DNA of 14,454 nt. It comes from CAZPQN01 sp964588795. Lineage in GTDB: Bacteria > Fidelibacterota > UBA2242. Shown in pieces: positions 7,411-14,402 of this stretch; position 1 is the stretch's first letter; every line of letters begins with the position of its first letter. The notes beneath the pieces are model-generated. The model made no database searches, was not told where the DNA came from, and saw only the letters and a list, made by a program, of their open reading frames with translations. Made by a program: the position numbers and the translations under genes. The DNA is taken from NCBI GenBank assembly GCA_964588795.1, contig CAZPQN010000047.1, forward strand, positions 1 through 14,454, read 5' to 3'.

Positions 7411-10400
7411 CTAATTTATATCCATTTCAATACACAAGCCCTGCAACTCTTTCAGCAAGACGTTGAATGATTCCGGAATGCCAAAATCGGAGAAGTTTTC
7501 ACCTTTGACAATGGAATTGTAGACTTTGGAGCGTCCATCCACGTCGTCCGACTTGACAGTCAGGATTTCCTGCAGGGTATAGGCGGCACCGTAAGCTTCC
7601 AGTGCCCAGACCTCCATTTCCCCGAAACGCTGTCCGCCGAACTGGGCTTTGCCCCCCAGCGGTTGTTGCGTCACTAAAGAGTAGGGACCGGTAGACCGGG
7701 CGTGCATCTTGTCTTCGACCAAATGCGACAGCTTCATCATATAGATATAGCCGACCGCAATCGGATTATCGAATGGTTCGCCGGTGTGTCCATCATAGAG
7801 CACAGCTTTACCATTGGGCGGCAAGCCGGCTTTTTGCAGCTCTTCCCGGACTTCACTTTCATTGGCGCCGTTAAAAACAGGGGTTTCATAATATTTCCCC
7901 AGCTTCTTGCCAGCCCAGCCCAACATCGTCTCGTATAATTGTCCCAGGTTCATACGCGAAGGCACACCCAAGGGATTCAGGACGATATCTACCGGTGTGC
8001 CATCTTCCAGAAACGGCATGTCTTCCTGAGGCACGATAATTGATACGACACCCTTATTCCCATGGCGACCGGCCATTTTATCGCCAACCTGGACTTTGCG
8101 TTTATTGGCAACGTACACCTTAGCCAGTTGCAGAACGCCGGGCTGTAGGTCATCACCAACTTTAATCTTGTAGATTTTCTGTTCTAGTTCCTCATCAATC
8201 CGCTGGGACAGCAGGAAATAGCTCTTGGTAATTTTCTCAATCCGTTCATTGATGGAGGGGTCGGTAGTCCAGGGATTTTCCATGCTGAACGAATCCAGAT
8301 TGTGTTTTGAGAGTTCTTCTTCGGTAAATTTCTCCCCAGCCTTGAACAACGTGCGATTGGTGGCGACATCCTTAACACCATTGGAAATAGCGCCCGTCAG
8401 CAATTTTCTCAACAGCAGGTCGCGTCGTTCCTTGAGATAGATATGCTTTTGCAGGGTCTTACGGGTTTCCTCATCGCTCAGGCGCTTTTCTTCGTTGCGA
8501 CTGATCTTGCTTTTGCGAGTAAACAGCTTCGTATCCACAACGACGCCACGAATACCGGGATCGGCTCGTTTGGAAGCGTCTTTGACATCGCTGGCTTTTT
8601 CGCCAAAGATGGCCCGCAGGAGTTTCTCTTCCGGAGTCGGATCGGTTTCGCCCTTGGGCGTCACTTTTCCAATCAGGATGTCGTTGGGTTCGACTTCGGC
8701 GCCGACCCGGATCACGCCGTTGGCATTCAGATTCTTGGTAGTATCTTCGCTGACATTGGGAATTTCACGGGTCAGTTCCTCATTTCCGCGCTTGGTATCA
8801 CGGACTTCCAGCTCGAATTCCTTGATGTGAACGGAGGAAAAAATATCTTCATAGACGAGGCGCTCACTCAGGACGATGGCGTCTTCAAAGTTATAGCCGC
8901 GCCAGGGCATGAAAGCCACCAGGACGTTCCGCCCTAAGGCCAGCTCGCCCTGATCGGTGGCGCAACCATCGGCAATCGGATCGCCAGCATGGACGACGTC
9001 ACCCTTGTTGACCAGAGGACGCTGATTGATGCAGGTATCCTGATTTGTCCGATGAAATTTGGCCAGATCGATGCGTACCCGTCCTTCTTTTTCATCCAAG
9101 TACAATTCGTTTTCGACGTCGGTGCAGATTGTAATGTGGTCAGCAGTGACTTCTTCGATGACCCCGTTGACGGGCGCCAAGACCGTCGCGCGAGCGTCAC
9201 TGGCCACGGCTCTTTCGAGACCGGTACCGACAATCGCTCGCTCCGGTTTCAGCAGTGGAACCGATTGCCTCTGCATATTGGAGCCCATCAGGGCGCGGTT
9301 GGCGTCATCATGTTCCAGGAATGGGATGAGCGCCGCCGAAATTGAAACGATCTGTTCGGGGGAAACATCCATGTACTTCACCTGATCGGGGGTCACGATA
9401 GGAAATTCACCCCGGATCCGCGCGCGGATTCGGCTATGCACAAAGTGGCGCTGGTCATCGAGTGGGGCGTTGGCCTGCGCAATAATTTCCCGGTCTTCAT
9501 CATCAGCGGACAAGAATTTGACTTTATCGGTCACAGCCGCCTGTCCGTCAATTATTTCCACTCTGCGGTAAGGGGTTTCGATAAATCCCAAGCTATTGAC
9601 ATAGGCGTAAGTGGAAAGCGAAGCGATCAACCCGATATTCGGACCTTCCGGAGTCTCAATGGGACATAACCGTCCGTAGTGGGTATAATGCACGTCGCGG
9701 ACTTCAAATCCCGCCCGCTCACGTGACAGACCGCCCGGACCCAGCGACGAGACGCGTCGCTTGTGGGTAATCTCCGCCAGCGGATTAGTCTGGTCCATAA
9801 ACTGACTGAGCTGGCTGGTGCCGAAAAAGGAATTAATCACCGAAGTGATGATCCGCGAATTGATCAGGTCCTGCGGAGTCAGATTTTCGGACTCCCGCAG
9901 ATTCATCCGTTCCTTGATGGTCCGGGCCATGCGTGTAAAAGCCACACTGAACTGATTGGTCAACTGTTCGCCGACCGTTCTGACCCGGCGATTACCGAGA
10001 TGATCAATATCGTCAGGCCCCAGCTTGCCTTTACGCATTTTGAGGATGTGGCGCATGATCTCAACTATATCCTCACGCGTCAGGACACAATCTTCGACTG
10101 GAACGTTCAAATTGAATTTTTTATTGATCCGGTAGCGTCCAACCTGTCCTAAATCGTATTTCTTGGGACTGAAAAACAGGCGTTCGATAAATTTCTTGGC
10201 AGTTTCGAGATTGGGTGGCTCGCCGGTACGCAGGTTGCGGTAGAGGAAATACAGTGCGGACTCTTCATCGAAGGTCGAGTTGTCTTTTTTGAAAGTATTG
10301 ATAAAAACCGAGAGCTCGGTCTCGTCTTTGGTATCAAATACTAAAAGTGAGGCAACTTTATGCTTCCGGAGCTTTTTAATGAACTCTTTGTCAATCCGAG

Positions 10401-11193
10401 TGCCATCTTTGATCTCAGCTATAATCTCGCCGGTTTCCGGGTCAACTACATTCTCGGCCAGCGCACTTCCGAGCGCCAGTTTCGAGGCTTCCGTCAGGGT
10501 CATCCGCCGTCCGACGCCGAATAATTTGACAATATCCTCATTGGTCGGATAGCCGAATGCGCGCAACAGAATTGTGGCGGGGAATTTTCTGCGGCGGTCG
10601 ATAATCGCGCTTAGCACATCCCGGGTATCAATGACAAAATCCACCCATGAACCCCGGAAGGGAATAATCCGGGCAGAGTGGATTTTCATGCCATTAGTAT
10701 GTTCCGTCTCATCGAAAAACACGCCCGGGGAACGCTGGAGCTGGCTGACGACAGCCCGCTCTGCGCCGTTGATGATAAAGGTACCCTTATCGGTCATGTA
10801 AGGTACATTACCGAAAAAGATGTCCTGTTCAATACCCGCCTGATAGTCGCCTTTACTGACGCCTTCTTCACTGATATGCAAAACGAGCCGCACTTTTAGG
10901 GGGACCGTGTAGCTCACGCCCCGTTCCAGACATTCGCGGATGGTATAACGCGGTTCGCCAATCGTGTAGTATTTATATTCCAGCAGGTAATTGCCATGCG
11001 TGTCTTCGACAGGAAAGACACTATGGAAAGCCGCTTCCAGTCCGATTCTTTTACGTTCCAGCGGCAAGGTGTCCTTTTGCAGAAATTCTTCAAAGGATTT
11101 GACCTGTACTTCAAGCAGATTGGGCATCTTCAGGACCGGTTTGATCTTGGAAAAAGATTCCCGTTCTCGCGGATAAGGGAAGGTCTTACTCAA
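7411..11193 (-). CDS. rpoB: DNA-directed RNA polymerase subunit beta (TTG start)
   Basis: This is the second-largest core RNA polymerase subunit (1260 aa), forming the other wall of the active-site cleft and the rifampicin pocket. The rifampicin region spans about 457-484 (9742-9822). Residues matching E. coli Gln513, Asp516, His526, Arg529 and Ser531 are all wild type (Gln464, Asp467, His477, Arg480, Ser482). The motif GDKMAGRHGNKG (1037-1048) carries catalytic-region Lys1039 and Lys1047. The C-terminal GGQRFGEMEVWALEAYGA (1186-1203), which contacts beta', is intact. Lobe residues around 225-345 and a segment around 890-1010 hold insertions of Gram-negative type. The start codon is TTG at 11191-11193, placed 7 bases after AAGGAGG. 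The first internal Met is residue 23, inside the conserved N-terminal region, so TTG is preferred. It follows rplL after the longest gap in the window. Confidence 0.99.
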   Translation of the reverse strand: MSKTFPYPRERESFSKIKPVLKMPNLLEVQVKSFEEFLQKDTLPLERKRIGLEAAFHSVFPVEDTHGNYLLEYKYYTIGEPRYTIRECLERGVSYTVPLKVRLVLHISEEGVSKGDYQAGIEQDIFFGNVPYMTDKGTFIINGAERAVVSQLQRSPGVFFDETEHTNGMKIHSARIIPFRGSWVDFVIDTRDVLSAIIDRRRKFPATILLRAFGYPTNEDIVKLFGVGRRMTLTEASKLALGSALAENVVDPETGEIIAEIKDGTRIDKEFIKKLRKHKVASLLVFDTKDETELSVFINTFKKDNSTFDEESALYFLYRNLRTGEPPNLETAKKFIERLFFSPKKYDLGQVGRYRINKKFNLNVPVEDCVLTREDIVEIMRHILKMRKGKLGPDDIDHLGNRRVRTVGEQLTNQFSVAFTRMARTIKERMNLRESENLTPQDLINSRIITSVINSFFGTSQLSQFMDQTNPLAEITHKRRVSSLGPGGLSRERAGFEVRDVHYTHYGRLCPIETPEGPNIGLIASLSTYAYVNSLGFIETPYRRVEIIDGQAAVTDKVKFLSADDEDREIIAQANAPLDDQRHFVHSRIRARIRGEFPIVTPDQVKYMDVSPEQIVSISAALIPFLEHDDANRALMGSNMQRQSVPLLKPERAIVGTGLERAVASDARATVLAPVNGVIEEVTADHITICTDVENELYLDEKEGRVRIDLAKFHRTNQDTCINQRPLVNKGDVVHAGDPIADGCATDQGELALGRNVLVAFMPWRGYNFEDAIVLSERLVYEDIFSSVHIKEFELEVRDTKRGNEELTREIPNVSEDTTKNLNANGVIRVGAEVEPNDILIGKVTPKGETDPTPEEKLLRAIFGEKASDVKDASKRADPGIRGVVVDTKLFTRKSKISRNEEKRLSDEETRKTLQKHIYLKERRDLLLRKLLTGAISNGVKDVATNRTLFKAGEKFTEEELSKHNLDSFSMENPWTTDPSINERIEKITKSYFLLSQRIDEELEQKIYKIKVGDDLQPGVLQLAKVYVANKRKVQVGDKMAGRHGNKGVVSIIVPQEDMPFLEDGTPVDIVLNPLGVPSRMNLGQLYETMLGWAGKKLGKYYETPVFNGANESEVREELQKAGLPPNGKAVLYDGHTGEPFDNPIAVGYIYMMKLSHLVEDKMHARSTGPYSLVTQQPLGGKAQFGGQRFGEMEVWALEAYGAAYTLQEILTVKSDDVDGRSKVYNSIVKGENFSDFGIPESFNVLLKELQGLCIEMDIN

Positions 11194-11301
11194 AAGTATC
11201 CCTCCTTAAGGATTTTAAGCTTCCCCCCGATAGGGGCTGGCGGTTCTTGGTACATTTTAAGCGCCGTTACTATTTCGGCTGATCGCAATGGGTTAGACAG
11301 C
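11194..11301 (-). promoter_or_regulatory. rplL-rpoB intergenic region with small hairpins (possible attenuator or processing site)
   Basis: At 108 bases this is the longest gap in the window. On the transcript it can form GCCG-(9)-CGGC just after rplL, then a tight CCCC-UAUC-GGGG hairpin (11225-11236), then a weak CUUAA-AAUCC-UUAAG hairpin (11205-11219) that touches the rpoB Shine-Dalgarno. A 9-base direct repeat, attttaagc on the plus strand, occurs at 11212-11220 and 11254-11262. No U-tract follows the GC hairpin, so it is not a standard intrinsic terminator. In E. coli the equivalent gap holds an attenuator and an RNase III site that uncouple stalk proteins from polymerase. A similar role here is inferred from position only. 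No convincing promoter was seen. Confidence 0.4.
11201..11207 (-). promoter_or_regulatory. Strong ribosome binding site that fixes the rpoB TTG start
   Basis: The transcript reads AAGGAGG followed by 7 bases and then TTG AGT AAG ACC. The near-perfect anti-16S match at ideal spacing supports TTG at 11191-11193 as the rpoB start. No ATG or GTG competes nearby in frame. Confidence 0.8.
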
Positions 11302-11691
11302 TTATTTTACCTCGACCTTTGCTCCGGCTTCCTCGAGCTGCTTTTTCAGGTTTTCAGCTTCGTCTTTGGAAATTCCTTCCTTGACCGTACTGGGAGCGCC
11401 ATCTACCAGGTCTTTCGCTTCCTTTAATCCTAAATTGGTGGCGGCTCTGACGACCTTGATGACATTTATCTTGTTGGCTCCGACTTCTTTCAGAATGACA
11501 TTGAATTCGGTCTGCTCTTCGACCGCCGCGGCTTCGACAGCGGCACCGTTTGGTACAGCGGCAGCGACAGCCACCGGGGCGGCGGCTTTGACATCGAATT
11601 TGGTTTCAATTTCCTTGATCAGTTCGGAAATTTCCAACATGTTAGCCTGTTCCAGGTAACTCAGAACGTCTGCTCTTGTAATGTTCGCCAT
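11302..11691 (-). CDS. rplL: 50S ribosomal protein L7/L12
   Basis: This is L7/L12 (129 aa), the multi-copy acidic stalk protein that recruits and activates translation GTPases (EF-Tu, EF-G, IF2, RF3). Residues 1-35 are the dimerising, L10-binding N-terminal domain. Residues 36-60 are an Ala/Val/Pro-rich flexible hinge. Residues 61-129 are the factor-binding C-terminal domain, with the conserved NLGLKEAKDLVDGAP (86-100) and the family-typical end EAGAKVEVK. The start has an excellent AAAGGAGG in the 27-base gap after rplJ. That fits the need to make several L12 copies for each L10. It is followed by the 108-base gap before rpoB. Confidence 0.98.
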   Translation of the reverse strand: MANITRADVLSYLEQANMLEISELIKEIETKFDVKAAAPVAVAAAVPNGAAVEAAAVEEQTEFNVILKEVGANKINVIKVVRAATNLGLKEAKDLVDGAPSTVKEGISKDEAENLKKQLEEAGAKVEVK

Positions 11692-11718
11692 GGTAAAAAT
11701 ACCTCCTTTTACTGCAAA

Positions 11719-12246
11719 CTATTTATTGTTTTTCTTGGTGTTAAGTGCATTCAAAGTACCGACTAAATTGCCCAGCGTCGCGTTCAGTACGCCTACAAGG
11801 TTGGCCAGCGGAGCTTTCAGCGTCCCCATCAGGCTTGCCAGCAATTCCGGGCGCGACGGTAAATTAATCAGGTCGGCGATCTTCTGTGCCTCGAAGACAA
11901 CTTTATCGAAAACGCAACCGGTAATCGTCAGTTGCTCATTCTTGGTTTTTTTAATAAAAGCGGTGAGGGTTTTGCCAGGTTGCGTCGGGTCGGTGTAGGA
12001 AATAGCAACTGCTGTTTGACCATTCATCAGGCCCTCCACATCTGCGATACCGGCGGCCTGGGCGGCGAGGCTGGTCAGCGTTTTTTTAACAACCCGATAC
12101 TCGATGTTGGCATTATGCAGTTCCCGGCGCAATTCGGTTATCTGCTGGACATTCATCCCTTTGTAATTGGTAAAATAAATACCGCGGGCACGTTGAAACT
12201 TATCGGTAAGGTTCTCTAAGACCTGTATATTTTGCTTGTTTGGCAT
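11719..12246 (-). CDS. rplJ: 50S ribosomal protein L10 (stalk base) with three L12-binding repeats
   Basis: This is L10 (175 aa, longer than the 165 aa of E. coli), which anchors L7/L12 dimers to the 50S stalk base and binds 23S rRNA together with L11. The N-terminal rRNA-binding domain shows the family pattern ARGIYFTNYKGMNVQQITEL (20-39) and YRVVKKTL (50-57). The C-terminal helix is built of three 11-residue repeats at 138-170, predicted to bind three L12 dimers. The start ATG lies 2 bases after the rplA stop, with GGGAG inside the last rplA codons, so it is probably coupled to rplA. There is no room upstream for an E. coli-like L10 leader. Any feedback site would have to lie inside rplA or further upstream. 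Confidence 0.98.
   Translation of the reverse strand: MPNKQNIQVLENLTDKFQRARGIYFTNYKGMNVQQITELRRELHNANIEYRVVKKTLTSLAAQAAGIADVEGLMNGQTAVAISYTDPTQPGKTLTAFIKKTKNEQLTITGCVFDKVVFEAQKIADLINLPSRPELLASLMGTLKAPLANLVGVLNATLGNLVGTLNALNTKKNNK
11737..11835 (-). repeat. rplJ: Three 33-base coding repeats in rplJ (L12-binding helix)
   Basis: Residues 138-170 of L10 split into three aligned 11-mers: SLMGTLKAPLA, NLVGVLNATLG and NLVGTLNALNT. The shared pattern is x-L-(M/V)-G-x-L-(K/N)-A. In known stalk structures each such segment of the last L10 helix binds one L7/L12 dimer. E. coli L10 has two segments and Thermotoga maritima has three. Three dimers per stalk is therefore the prediction here. Confidence 0.75.
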
Positions 12247-12248
12247 AA

Positions 12249-12938
12249 TTATACTCCCACTGAAGTTTTATCGACCCTTACACCGGGGCCCATCGTTGTC
12301 GTCAGGGTCAGTTTCTGCAGATAGATACCCTTAGCGCTCGAGGGTCGCAGGCGCATCAGAGTCGAGACCAGCGACTTGACATTATCTTCTAAATTTTCAA
12401 CGGTGAAGGATTTTTTTCCGACGACGGTGTGGATGATTCCGGTTTTATCAACGCGCACTTCGACCCGTCCGGCTTTGACATCCCGAACTGCCGCGGCAAC
12501 ATCGTTGGTGACGGTACCACTTTTGGGATTGGGCATCAATCCTTTCGGGCCGAGAACTTTACCAAGTTTCCCGACCTGAGCCATGACATCCGGTGTAGCG
12601 ATGATGACATCCACATCGAGCCACCCCGAGTTAATTTTTTCGACGTATTCTTCGAGCCCGGCATGGTCAGCACCGGCTTGGAGAGCTTCATCAATTTTAG
12701 CCTTTGTCATGACCAGTACCCGAACCTTGCGACCGGTACCATGCGGGTAAGAAACCGTGCCCCGTATATTCTGGTCCGCATGTCGGGGATCGACGCCTAA
12801 ATTGATGTGGGCTTCAACCGTTTCATCGAACTTGGCACCCTGGCAATCCTTCAAAATCTGTAAGGCTTCCTTCAGCGGATATTCCTTCCGGCGGTCAACG
12901 TTTTTATTGTTTGTGTTAACTCTTTTTGACCTTTTCAT
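12249..12938 (-). CDS. rplA: 50S ribosomal protein L1
   Basis: This is L1 (229 aa, close to the usual 225-235), which binds 23S rRNA helices 76-78 to form the mobile L1 arm that guides deacylated tRNA out of the E site. The family signature GKVLGPKGLMPNPKSGTV (126-143) is complete. The rRNA-binding domain I resumes at the C-terminus with MGPGVRVD (216-223). The reading frame stays open upstream to 13028, but that would overlap rplK. The ATG at 12936-12938 has AAGAGG upstream and gives a typical basic N-terminus (MKRSKRVN), so it is chosen. It lies 13 bases after rplK and 2 bases before rplJ. In E. coli L1 represses rplK-rplA; the 7-base gap before rplK leaves no room for the usual mimic site. 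Confidence 0.98.
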   Translation of the reverse strand: MKRSKRVNTNNKNVDRRKEYPLKEALQILKDCQGAKFDETVEAHINLGVDPRHADQNIRGTVSYPHGTGRKVRVLVMTKAKIDEALQAGADHAGLEEYVEKINSGWLDVDVIIATPDVMAQVGKLGKVLGPKGLMPNPKSGTVTNDVAAAVRDVKAGRVEVRVDKTGIIHTVVGKKSFTVENLEDNVKSLVSTLMRLRPSSAKGIYLQKLTLTTTMGPGVRVDKTSVGV

Positions 12939-12951
12939 ATTCGTGAACCTC

Positions 12952-13377
12952 TTATTCTTTAATCGTAATGCCCATACTGCGGGCGGTTCCTTTGACCATT
13001 TCCATGGCTTTTTCGATAGTGTGAGCATTCAAATCCGGCATTTTCAGTTTGGCAATTTCGCGAACCTGTTCGAGCGAAACCGTGCCAACTTTATTCTTAT
13101 TGGGCTCTCCCGAACCCTTTTCGAGTTTGGATGCTTTGAGTAAAAGAGTGGCCGCTGGGGGAGTCTTGATCACAAAGGTAAAGGAGCGGTCGGCATAGAT
13201 CGTGACCACCACTGGTATGATCAAACCGGCTTGGTCTTGCGTTCGGGCGTTGACAGCTTTGCAAAATTCCACGATATTCACGCCATGCGGACCGAGTGCG
13301 GTTCCGACCGGGGGCGCAGGATTGGCCTTGCCGCCTTCAATTTGTAATTTGACTACTGCCAGGATCTTCTTTGCCAT
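12952..13377 (-). CDS. rplK: 50S ribosomal protein L11
   Basis: This is L11 (141 aa, the standard length), a GTPase-centre protein at the base of the stalk. It binds 23S rRNA helices 43-44 and is needed for RelA-type stringent sensing and thiostrepton action. The N-terminal domain carries the proline-rich loop GGKANPAPPVG (15-25). The linker KTPPA (71-75) leads to the RNA-binding C-terminal domain (76-141). The start is ATG with AGGTG overlapping the nusG stop 7 bases upstream. The order nusG-rplK-rplA is the usual bacterial arrangement. Nothing unusual was seen. Confidence 0.98.
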   Translation of the reverse strand: MAKKILAVVKLQIEGGKANPAPPVGTALGPHGVNIVEFCKAVNARTQDQAGLIIPVVVTIYADRSFTFVIKTPPAATLLLKASKLEKGSGEPNKNKVGTVSLEQVREIAKLKMPDLNAHTIEKAMEMVKGTARSMGITIKE

Positions 13378-13384
13378 AATTCAC

Positions 13385-13915
13385 CTATTTTTCCAATTCA
13401 ACTTGTAAAAAGTCCAGCTCCACCGGAGTCGGACGTCCGAATATGCTCACGGACACTTTCAGTTTACGTTTGTCTTCATTGACTTCCTGCACAATACCAC
13501 GAAAATCGATAAAAGGCCCGTCTATAACTTTCACGGGATCACCTTCCTTGAAGGGGATGGCCAGGATTTCCCGTCCATCTTTCTTTTCAACTTCACCCAT
13601 GACGCGTTTGACTTCGTCCGGCTTGAGGGGCTGCGGTTTTCCTTTGGCACCCACAAAGGCGGAAACTCCCGGAATATTCTCGACTAAGTACTGGGATTCT
13701 TTGGTGATCTCCATATGGATTAAAATGTAACCCGGGAAAAACACCTTATTCCGCACGCGCTTTTTACCTTCGCGCATCTCCATGATATTTTCCGAAGGAA
13801 CAAGTACGTCCTTGATGATATCCTGCATTCCGGGAATATGCTCAGCCTCTTTCAGAATGGCTTCGCGAACTCGTTTCTCCTGACCGGTGAAGGTTTTTAA
13901 TACATACCACTCCAT
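13385..13915 (-). CDS. nusG: Transcription elongation/antitermination factor NusG
   Basis: NusG (176 aa) binds the RNA polymerase clamp to promote processive elongation, and links to Rho or to the ribosome through S10. The N-terminal NGN domain (about 1-110) starts with MEWYVLKTFTGQEKRV and contains FFPGYILIHM (59-68). The KOW domain lies at the C-terminus (about 122-176), with GDPVKVIDGPFIDFRG (125-140). There is no inserted domain, and length is typical. The start ATG lies 8 bases after secE, and its Shine-Dalgarno is weak (TAGG over the secE stop), so coupling to secE is likely. Confidence 0.98.
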   Translation of the reverse strand: MEWYVLKTFTGQEKRVREAILKEAEHIPGMQDIIKDVLVPSENIMEMREGKKRVRNKVFFPGYILIHMEITKESQYLVENIPGVSAFVGAKGKPQPLKPDEVKRVMGEVEKKDGREILAIPFKEGDPVKVIDGPFIDFRGIVQEVNEDKRKLKVSVSIFGRPTPVELDFLQVELEK

Positions 13916-13923
13916 AAATCAGC

Positions 13924-14106
13924 CTACAGAATAAGATGCATTATTTTCGACAACACCAAATCTACTACAAAGAGGAATACGGCCAGAATCAGAGATAAGA
14001 TCAGGACCACAATGGTCGAACCCTTTAATTCCTGCCAGGTTGGCCAGGATACTTTCTTCATCTCGAAAATCACGCCATCCAAAAATTCTCTGATCTTCTT
14101 AATCAT
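13924..14106 (-). CDS. secE: Preprotein translocase subunit SecE (short, single-span form)
   Basis: SecE (60 aa) clamps SecY in the inner-membrane SecYEG channel. This is the short form with one membrane span, as in most bacteria outside the Enterobacteria, whose SecE has three. An amphipathic N-terminal helix (1-16) precedes the family motif KKVSWPTWQELKGST (17-31). One hydrophobic span follows at about 31-53. The start has GAGGA upstream in the 48-base gap after tRNA-Trp. Its place next to nusG is highly conserved and confirms the call. Confidence 0.96.
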   Translation of the reverse strand: MIKKIREFLDGVIFEMKKVSWPTWQELKGSTIVVLILSLILAVFLFVVDLVLSKIMHLIL

Positions 14107-14154
14107 AATTCCATTCCTCTGTTTGGGTCATCCCTGAACCATACCAAAATATTG

Positions 14155-14227
14155 CAGGTGAGGCAGGAATTGAACCCGCAACCCCCGGTTTTGGAGACCG
14201 GTGCTCTGCCAATTGAGCTACTCACCT
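14155..14227 (-). tRNA. tRNA-Trp, anticodon CCA
   Basis: This 73-base cloverleaf is complete. The acceptor stem is AGGTGAG/CTCACCT, the D stem GCTC/GAGC, the anticodon stem CCGGT/ACCGG with loop CTCCAAA, the variable loop has 5 bases, and the T stem GCGGG/CCTGC has loop TTCAATT and one G-T pair. The discriminator is G. The 3' CCA is not encoded (CAA follows), so it must be added by nucleotidyltransferase. It sits 11 bases after rpmG and 48 bases before secE, so it is probably cut from the same transcript. tRNA-Trp near tuf and secE is common in bacteria. Confidence 0.97.
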
Positions 14228-14238
14228 GTAATAACACC

Positions 14239-14388
14239 TTACCGCGTCTCCTTATGAACGGTGTGTTTCTTACACCAACGGCAATATTTTTTATGCTCAA
14301 CTCGCTCCGGATGGATTTTCTTACTTTTGTCCGTGCTGTAGTTGCGCCGTTTACATACGGTACATTCCAGAGTGATAATTTCACGCAT
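14239..14388 (-). CDS. rpmG: 50S ribosomal protein L33, zinc-binding form
   Basis: This small gene encodes a 49-aa L33, a 50S protein near the E site. It begins MREIITLECTVCKRRNYST and ends WCKKHTVHKETR, as usual for the family. Two CxxC pairs (Cys9/Cys12 and Cys36/Cys39) form the zinc ribbon, so this is the zinc-dependent version rather than the cysteine-free paralogue made in zinc-starved cells. The ATG at 14386-14388 lies 14 bases after the tuf stop, with AAGGAT overlapping that stop. The order tuf-rpmG-tRNA-Trp-secE is widespread. A longer open frame on the same strand (14103-14384) runs through the tRNA and is not real. Confidence 0.95.
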   Translation of the reverse strand: MREIITLECTVCKRRNYSTDKSKKIHPERVEHKKYCRWCKKHTVHKETR

Positions 14389-14402
14389 CGCTGTTTTTAT
14401 CC

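Noticed and set aside
8443..8937. Plus-strand open frame of 164 codons
   Set aside because: It is antisense inside rpoB, with no start signal or family motif.
12939..13028. Upstream extension of rplA
   Set aside because: The extra residues overlap rplK in another frame and do not resemble L1. The ATG at 12936-12938 has a good Shine-Dalgarno and gives a normal L1 length.
14107..14154. Possible hairpin (UUUGG with CCAAA) between tRNA-Trp and secE
   Set aside because: The stem is short with a large loop and no U-tract follows. It may be only tRNA trailer sequence.
14103..14384. Minus-strand open frame of 93 codons over rpmG and the tRNA
   Set aside because: It reads a different frame from L33 and runs through the tRNA-Trp gene, so it cannot be a real protein gene.
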